Assembly (NCBI GenBank): GCA_014773175.1
Contig: VXCM01001484.1
Span: 62,001 to 126,000 of the forward strand
Source of the DNA: Lucifuga dentata
Lineage: Eukaryota; Chordata; Actinopteri; Ophidiiformes; Bythitidae
Reading direction: 5' to 3'
DNA: 64,000 bases
Below, piece after piece: positions 38,582 to 46,700 of the stretch (position 1 is the stretch's first letter; the number at the start of each line of letters is the position of its first letter). Under the pieces are notes generated by a model. The model ran no database searches and was not told the DNA's origin. It was given only the letters and a program-made list of their open reading frames with translations. Made by a program: the position numbers and the translations under genes.

Positions 38582-41500
38582 GAAGGGGCATATGTGGAGG
38601 TGAAAGCAAATTCTGACTTTCCTGACCCTTCTTCTGCTCCAGCTGAATTTTAAACACGCTGTTCGTCAGCGGACCAGGAAATACAATTAAAGGTCCAATC
38701 AATTTTCAGCCTCAGGTCTTCTGTCCAACAACCCCCAACCCCAACTCCGATACACACCCTCACTCACACACACACACACACACACACACATACAAACATG
38801 CCTAGAGCTCTGAGGTGAGTGTGCTGCTGAGACAAAGTGTGTTTGATGCTTCATCAGAAAGGCGATGGGAGGTGAAATGCTGCATCTCGTCTCTCTGACT
38901 GTTTAACAAACCCGCACTCGCATTCCCGCCACATCCGTTAAAACCCAAAGAACTTCCTCTCTCTTCATGCCATTTCTCTGGCATTTAACTCTCATAACTC
39001 ACATCAACGCCACGACTTAGAATGAAGCAACAATTTATTCACAACTGCAGTGGAAGCTTTACCTCATTAACAAATTCCTCCACAAATTCCATGACGTATG
39101 AACTCTTTCTAAAGCTAACACGCTAATGTCGGCTCTGACTTACCCCATCTTGAATTTTTCCTCATGTCTTACGCTGCCACTTTTCCGGAAAAATCCCAGA
39201 AACACTGTGCAGACATCCCTGAGCTCCATAAGTAGAGATATACACGATGATTATATCTAACGCTCTGCTTCCACAGTTTACAAAGTGCTGCAGACACAAC
39301 TGCAGCAATGTGGGTCTCTGGGCTAAAATAGGCCATGCAGTCATCATATATGCCTGAGTGCTTTCTCCTCAATATACAGACAAACGGTCAGTCTCCTGAC
39401 CGAGTTACCGCGTCAGCCTGACAGCAGATCTCCTGTCCTCATTTTCTACTTGCCATGTCTCCAGTGTGTCGTTATCCAACACTAGCCCTGTCCAAAGACA
39501 ATGACCTGTCAGGCATGAGCTTTTCCACATGTCCCATGTTAAGCTGGTAACCTCAGATCAGATGGGAAATCAGGGATGTGGACTGAGGATCAGGACACCC
39601 CAGGCCTCCATCAGTGTAAATGTAATGAGAAGTTGATCTCCTTTTGCTCCCTGTGAAAATCATCAAAACCAACACTTTCCCTGCGAGAAAAAACTCAGAG
39701 AGGTCCTGCCAGACTTGTGCCACTTTTCGTTGACACATATTTTCTTGATCTCTACATTTCAGAAATCGCTCTCCTGCCAATGCACGCCTTTATTTTTGCA
39801 GCTTGGACTAAGCCGGAGTTGCTGCACAATGCTCCCCGCCACGTTTGGATGTATGGGTTGCCAGAATTCCTTGGCAGCAGCAGATTAGCCACAACTAATT
39901 CTGAATCAACGTTGAAAGTTTTTTTTATACATTGCTTTGCTGGTTTATCTTAAAACAGTAAATTTGGATAGATCCCCAAGGCAACTGATGCAAAGCAATA
40001 TGCCAAAACTATTGAAAAGAAAAAGCATGAGTAAAGAAAGAACAGACACGAGCCTCTTAACTTTTCACCTCCATGAGAAAGAAGCTTCGTACCAGCGATC
40101 TGCTGAGATTCTGCAGCTTTCCTCTGACTCCATTCACACTCTCACTTTATCAGTGCTGTCAGGCTCAGATTGACCAAGACCCTCTAATCAGATTTGACCA
40201 GAGGACAATTGAAAAATCTGAAATGAGGAGAAGAATCACCTGGCTGTGCAGCTGAATCAAGGCCATCAGGAGACGTCATGCGTTACGTGGATCTTCTTCT
40301 CTGACCTCAACAAGCCCCAGCCAAACTCTCCGTTTCATCCTCAGAATATTCTATGCTTTCACACTCCTTCCCAGCAAATCACTTATGTGCGCCCACTGTG
40401 ATTGCCTCGCTTAAGCCAATGCTAAGCCCTGTTCATCCTCTTAGAGCATTTGTTGTGTTTTCAGAAAACATGTAAAGGAAACCCTTTCTTAGAGGAAGCT
40501 GACATAAATGAAGAGCAAACTCCCTGGTGCTAAGCTAGACACCTTCTGTGAAATGGGTCCACTTTAGTACTTTAAAGGACAGTTCGGGCTGTAAAAGTTT
40601 GGCACATTGGTCACGCATGTTACAACAGAGTCACATTACAAAGCTCCTCGCCATCATGACCACTGACTCTTGTTAGCGACCTTTAACCTCATCAACAAGA
40701 CACACATGCTGGAGAAAAAGAGACCAAGAGGCCAAAGCATTTAGTATTTTTGACCAAGTGCTCGAACCAATGTTTTTTTTTTTTTTTTTTNTTTTTTTTT
40801 TTTTTTTTATCTTCCTTTCTCATTCCTTCCTTCAGCTGTCCATTTTGCAGCTCTCCAATGACTTACTCAAGCATGTGTGTTCCACATGTGAGACAGACAT
40901 CGACAGATTAGGAAGAGCCTCTGCGGGAAGCTGCAGCCATGCTAACAGCGAGTAGTCCATTACTCGCACCAGGGGCCACGACTTCACCCCTGACCGACCG
41001 GGAATTGGGGATAGAGTACTTGAGGATGGAGTAGACGAGCTGAACCAAGGTGGACCCAGTTTTGGACCCAGTTTTACACAGTGACGCTGAAGCTAGCATT
41101 CAAACAGCTGCCTGAGGTGACCTTCAGTTTTATAAAGAAGTGTGTGACTGGCATTTGCTGCAGAAATGTCCTTGGTCAGTCCCGCCTGGACTTCATGTTT
41201 ACTCTGCAACCAGAAACAGTGAATTTGAAGCAAGTTTTCTAAAAGTTGCAATGTAGTTTACCACGTTTTTTGCAAGAAATTGAGATAATGCAGGAAAATT
41301 CCAAAGCCAAAGAAAAAAAAAAAATACTGGATTTCTTTGATGCTTATCAGAAATGAGTCGTTCACCAGAAATTGGCTCTGAATTGGATTACATGGTACTT
41401 ATTGGGGGAAAAAAATCTATAGAGCATCCATAAGGTCAGTTTGAATTACATTTAGCTGTAGGCTACAATCTGAGCACCAGCTTTGCCGGCCTTCGCCCTA

Positions 41501-43384
41501 CTTCAGCCAAAGCCTGTAATCTGACCGCTTTAAGCGTGTCTATAAATGTCATAAACTACATGTATAATCCATAGCGGACGTAAGCAGAGCGTGTATCCCT
41601 CTGTCACAGTCACAAGTAAGAGGTCATACACTTTGACACACAAGCTCCACATAGCGCTTCGTAAACGGATTGAGTGCTACCCTGGGCTGGTAATTAAATG
41701 CAAGCGATATAGTGGAATAACTCTAAATCAGACAAATCAGACAACTCAATCAGACATAATTCCCAGGAAACCAAGTTTTCACGTTTGGAAGTTAAAACGA
41801 GGGGCTGAAATGGACCAATAAATCCTTGATATACGAGGTGCTCCAAAAATAGTCCAGACACCCATTATCTATTTAACAGTCCTTGTCCCCATAGGGCAGG
41901 AGTAAGGAAGCGACTTCAAAGACTGACCNCTGTTAATGACCCCAGATGTGTCGTGGTGAACAGGCGCCCGATTCATCCGGTGAAATTCTGCAGCCGTCCT
42001 GGCAAGTGGGGGGGCCGTTCCAGCTCCAAATTAAAACACTTGGAGCAGGCATGGCTGGATGCTGGGATGATTAGAGGAGAGGGCATTGGTCTGCAAACAG
42101 AGCGCAATCACTCAGCTCCCTTTCTGAGTGTGTTAGCATTTCCCGATCCACACACACATACACACACACACACACGGTCCTGAAACTTTGCTCTGTGGCC
42201 TGTAGAGAGATCGCAGCCTGAGCATGACTGTCCAAACAACACGTCCAGGCTTGAAACTTGCTGCCGGTTTACATCACCGCCCTCAGAAATGCACACGCAA
42301 CACACACACACACATACGCATGCACACACGTTCTCACACACTGAGTAATGTGCAGAAAGAATACACCACTGAACAATAAATCTGCAGGCACCAGTCATCG
42401 TCTGGTGTTGTTGTTAGTCTAGGCGTAAGTCTCCCATATCCTGTCATGAAGAGGGCCCTTCAGGACGACAATGATTCAAAGTCAAGTGGACTGGGTCGGC
42501 GTTGTCCAAGGCGGGCATGCGTGTTCTGCGTGACAATGGTGGACTATGAACTGCTCTACAGAGACGAAAGAACACAAATACCAAGACAAAACAAGACAAG
42601 AGGAAGCCAAAGGACAATAAAAACAAGCAGCACAAATGTCAGGATAGGAGTGTCTGTGTTGAGGTGTGTGTGTGTGAGTAGATTTAAGAGCACTGGGTAA
42701 CAAAAGCCTCTCCTTTTCCTTTCTAAAGTGTCTAATCTCCACAACAGCTCTGACACAGGAGGGATGACTACAATAAAGTCTTTAAGAGGATAAACGTGGT
42801 AAGAAAAAGTCAAGCAAATCCAAACAAATGAATCTCCACAAAAACCTGATCCTAAAATCTCAGTTTGTTCACGGACAAATTGATGTTGTCACCAAAGAAA
42901 ATGCTGCTGTCCTCATTACCTGAAAACTGCCTCCTCATCTTCAGGTCAGACATCACCTCAGGGCCCCCCGTGGCTCCCATGTCCCTGCCTGCCCACTGGG
43001 CATCCTGTCTGCTGCTGATGATGTGTTCAAGGCCTCAGAATGTCCTTGCAGGATAGAAGTCCAGGACGGATTATATTTCTGTCTCTGAGAGTCATTTACT
43101 GACTGTTTCACTTTCTGTGTTCATCAGTCATTTGTGGAAGACGGCAGGACGGCAGGGTTTAAACCTCGTCCCCATTCTTCCTCTTCTCCTGTCCTGTCCT
43201 GCCTTTTAAATGTCTTGGGACGTCCAAGGTGGGCCGAGATGGCTGCTGGAGTCTCCCACTAATCCGTCAGAGTTTAATGACGGTAGGCTGCTCGAGTACT
43301 GGTGACCCCTGGTGGGGGGTTAACCCAAGTCAGGAGGGGTTGGGCATGTGACCTACACCAGGCTAAGAACCCAACTGGTGGGGG

Positions 43385-43426
<42 letters not shown>

Positions 43427-43699
43427 TGGAGCTTGGAGTAAGTGGCCAGTCACTTGAGGAATGCAGACTTTCTGATCCGAGAGCAGCATGGGAAAGCACA
43501 ATCGGAGCTTTTTGTGTGTGAAAGTAAGAAAAAAAAAATCCAGACGTCCCAGATTTGGCAATTGTTTTGATCGAGTTACTGCCTTACATTCAAACGCTGC
43601 CAAAAAGTAAGAATTACACTGGCACACACACACACACACACACACAGGCTGGAAGATTCCCTGGAGCTCGTCTGGCTCTGCTGTGAGTGTCTGATCTTT

Positions 43700-43752
<53 letters not shown>

Positions 43753-46700
43753 TATGTTCCACTCTAACAAGCACCTTATTATCTTTGTCTCATATCATCA
43801 GAGAACACCTCTGTCTCTGTGCAACAATCCATTAAAGCAACAAGCTCAAGAAAGACATTTAGCCAAATTTGACTAAACCGTATTTTTATTTGAAATATGC
43901 ATTAAAAACACCCGTGACTCTCCTGATTTCGCTTCCATCTTCATGATTCAAAGCGCAACCTCAATTAATTAGCAATACACAAATCAATTGCGCCTGAGGT
44001 CAAGCAGATTCCAGTGTATTTAAAAGATTGGGTGTCCACTTAACATGATTTGTGGGTATAATCTTGAAAGACACATTGATGAACTGAGGCTTCTATTCCC
44101 TTAATGCGCCACAAATAACAAGGCGAAATCAATCAGGAGACAAAGATGAAGGTCCCGCGGAACACAAATAGCAGACCAGAGTAATTAAAGCCTGAAGGAG
44201 CAGCAGATGAAGTTGTGCGACAGAAAGTGTGCATGCATATGGAAGAGTGTGTGTGTTTGTGTGTGTGTCTGTGCTTATGTGGGGGAGGTATATCCATAAG
44301 CCAATAACTGAAAACAGCAGAGCAAGCAGACTCAAGTGGGGCAAAGGATCATGGGAAGATAATAGTAGCCTAGTGACTGAGTTTTTTTATTATTATTTTT
44401 TTTTCTTACGCTGGCTTGTAAGTTGCTAATTAAAGTGATCACACCGATGTCCCATCAGCCAGCGGGGCAGAACGCCACTGATTACTGGCTGCCATGTAAG
44501 CATGTAAATCCACTGAAGGATCAGGTACTAGCAAACACACTCCACACACACACAAACACACACACACTGAGGACTGCAAACAAACAGATACACTTGTTGA
44601 TTCACATTTAGTTAAAGGACCATACCCCCCATTTTGCATGTTTGAGCCTAATATATGCAATTTTCATACATGTTATGTTACTGACAATCATTTTCAAAAG
44701 CATACTACTGGAAAGGTGAATTATAAATGTTTTTCCTACCTTCCAGACCGCCATTGGTTTCAGTTCATTTAAAATCAACTTGTTGATACTTGAAACGTTC
44801 TTGGGATAGGTAACCCATCATGGCCAACAAGACGTTTATTCAGGGTTTTTTTTAGCAGTTACATAATTTTAGCATTTAAGAGCAATAAAAAGCGTGGAGT
44901 GAATGTATGCCTCCAGCAGGAAATATAGTCCCAAAAGAAGACCTGTGTTTATGGAAAAAATTAAAGGACCATGACTTCATAAGGCTTCATAACTATTAGC
45001 AGGAGAAACATGGATTTTTCAGGTGGGTGTATCACTTGAATATTTAGTTTTGAAAGATTAAGAAATTTTGTAAAACATCAGGAAAGCTGAAATACGATTT
45101 TATCCTTTGGGAAATGATTGTCAGTAATGTAACATACAGTATATGAAAATTGAATATATTAGACTCAAACATGCAAAATGGGTGGTATGGCCCTTTAAGC
45201 GCATAGCTGCTAGGCGTCACGAGATCATTGCTAACACAGTGAAATTGTGATAATCCACCATGATGACCAATAATACTGGCATGACACACACCAGGAGCCG
45301 ACCATGCTTCTAATATTTTTTCTTGGGCTCAAACATACAAAACTATTGGTATGGTCCTTTAAACCCTGCAGTTCAAGCTGTGCTGGCCAGTTGTTGTTGT
45401 CAGCAGCTGTCCATTGTGAATGTGAAGCAGGGTGTTGCTTTGACAAATTAGGTCCAAAGTGAGACACGCCATTGACTTTAATTCTGCAGCATCAATTCAA
45501 CATTTAAAAAACATGATAAATCTTTGGAATGTGCCCTTAAATATTTTACTCCTCCCCTGGCAATGACTCAGACCTCATGTGCACCATAACTCTAGGACCA
45601 TTAAAATGTACAAGATTTCCTCCAACAGCTTAATGAGCAGATAAGCAGTCAATGTGAAATCCTTTTTGCATAAGTAAAGCGGTGAATGCCTATCGCCTAA
45701 TTACGCCGCAAATTCAGCTCAGAAGTGACGGTTGCTGACTCTTGATTTGCCGTCCTGCTCTGTCACACCTCAGCGGCTATGAACTAGAGGACGAGTTCAT
45801 GAAATAGAGGTCATGAAAGTTATGACAACCGCTCAAGCACTTCGCACTTTATAACTTCTCTTATCAAAGCCGAAGTATGTATCGGCCCATCTTTTGCGTG
45901 ACGACAAGGTCAAGTAACCAAGAGAAATGTCACAGGAAAAATAGCAAAAGCAGCAACGCAATATTGATTTTAAAGGTTTCATGAAAACCAGTCAGTGTTA
46001 CTGCAATGAGATAGTAGCAAACAGATTTAAGATGACTAACTGAAAAGCACCGTAACGTATTTCTGTGTTCTTAATTTGATTTAGGGGCTGATTTTGCAAC
46101 CTTTGCAATGATTTAATGTGCAACTCCCCCCCCCCCCNAAAAAAAAAACAACACACTGATCCACTTCTGCTCTGCCTTGGTGTAGCACCGCTGTGCACAC
46201 TGAATGAAAACAGATAAGCTGGCAACATAAATCCTGGCTAAACACTGGAAAATGTGTTACTGAAATGTGTTATGTTTCCACACATACTGTAGACGTCGAC
46301 ACATTTAGAAAATAAAATAAAAAATGTAGCTTTCAGGGCTGGGTGCATTTTTATAGTCATGAATCTACAGAAAATATTTTGTTCTTACAATGTTCATATC
46401 TAACACAAATTCCCTACTATATTACACAATAAAAATGAGGGAAAATAAAAAAAAAAAAACATGTCCCCTTTAAAGTATACCTACAACAATTTTTTTTTCA
46501 TTTTCCACCAAGGTGTAACATTTTGTCTGTAAATTTAGCTGCAATGATTTTTGCCCGAAGTTGCCAGTATTCAGGAATAATAATGAAAAACATGATTCAG
46601 GTCAAGTTATGATTCAATTGTCATGAGTTTCGAGATGCAACGCAATCTTTCACCTGGAGAATTGCTGCTGCAGTGAAACCATCTGCGCCCGTCCCAGCTC

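Larger units (their letters stand above)
35405..46653 (-). other. Large nckap5 intron (11.2 kb)
   Basis: Carries most of the microsatellites, the LINE tail at 36.8 kb, the poly-T join at 40.8 kb, the full MITE at 44.6 kb with a solo end at 45.3 kb, and the truncated repeat at 46.06 kb. No additional exon could be supported. Confidence 0.75.

Noticed and set aside
43274..43774. 166-codon minus-strand ORF rich in TH and CV repeats
   Set aside because: It is produced by reading through three microsatellites.
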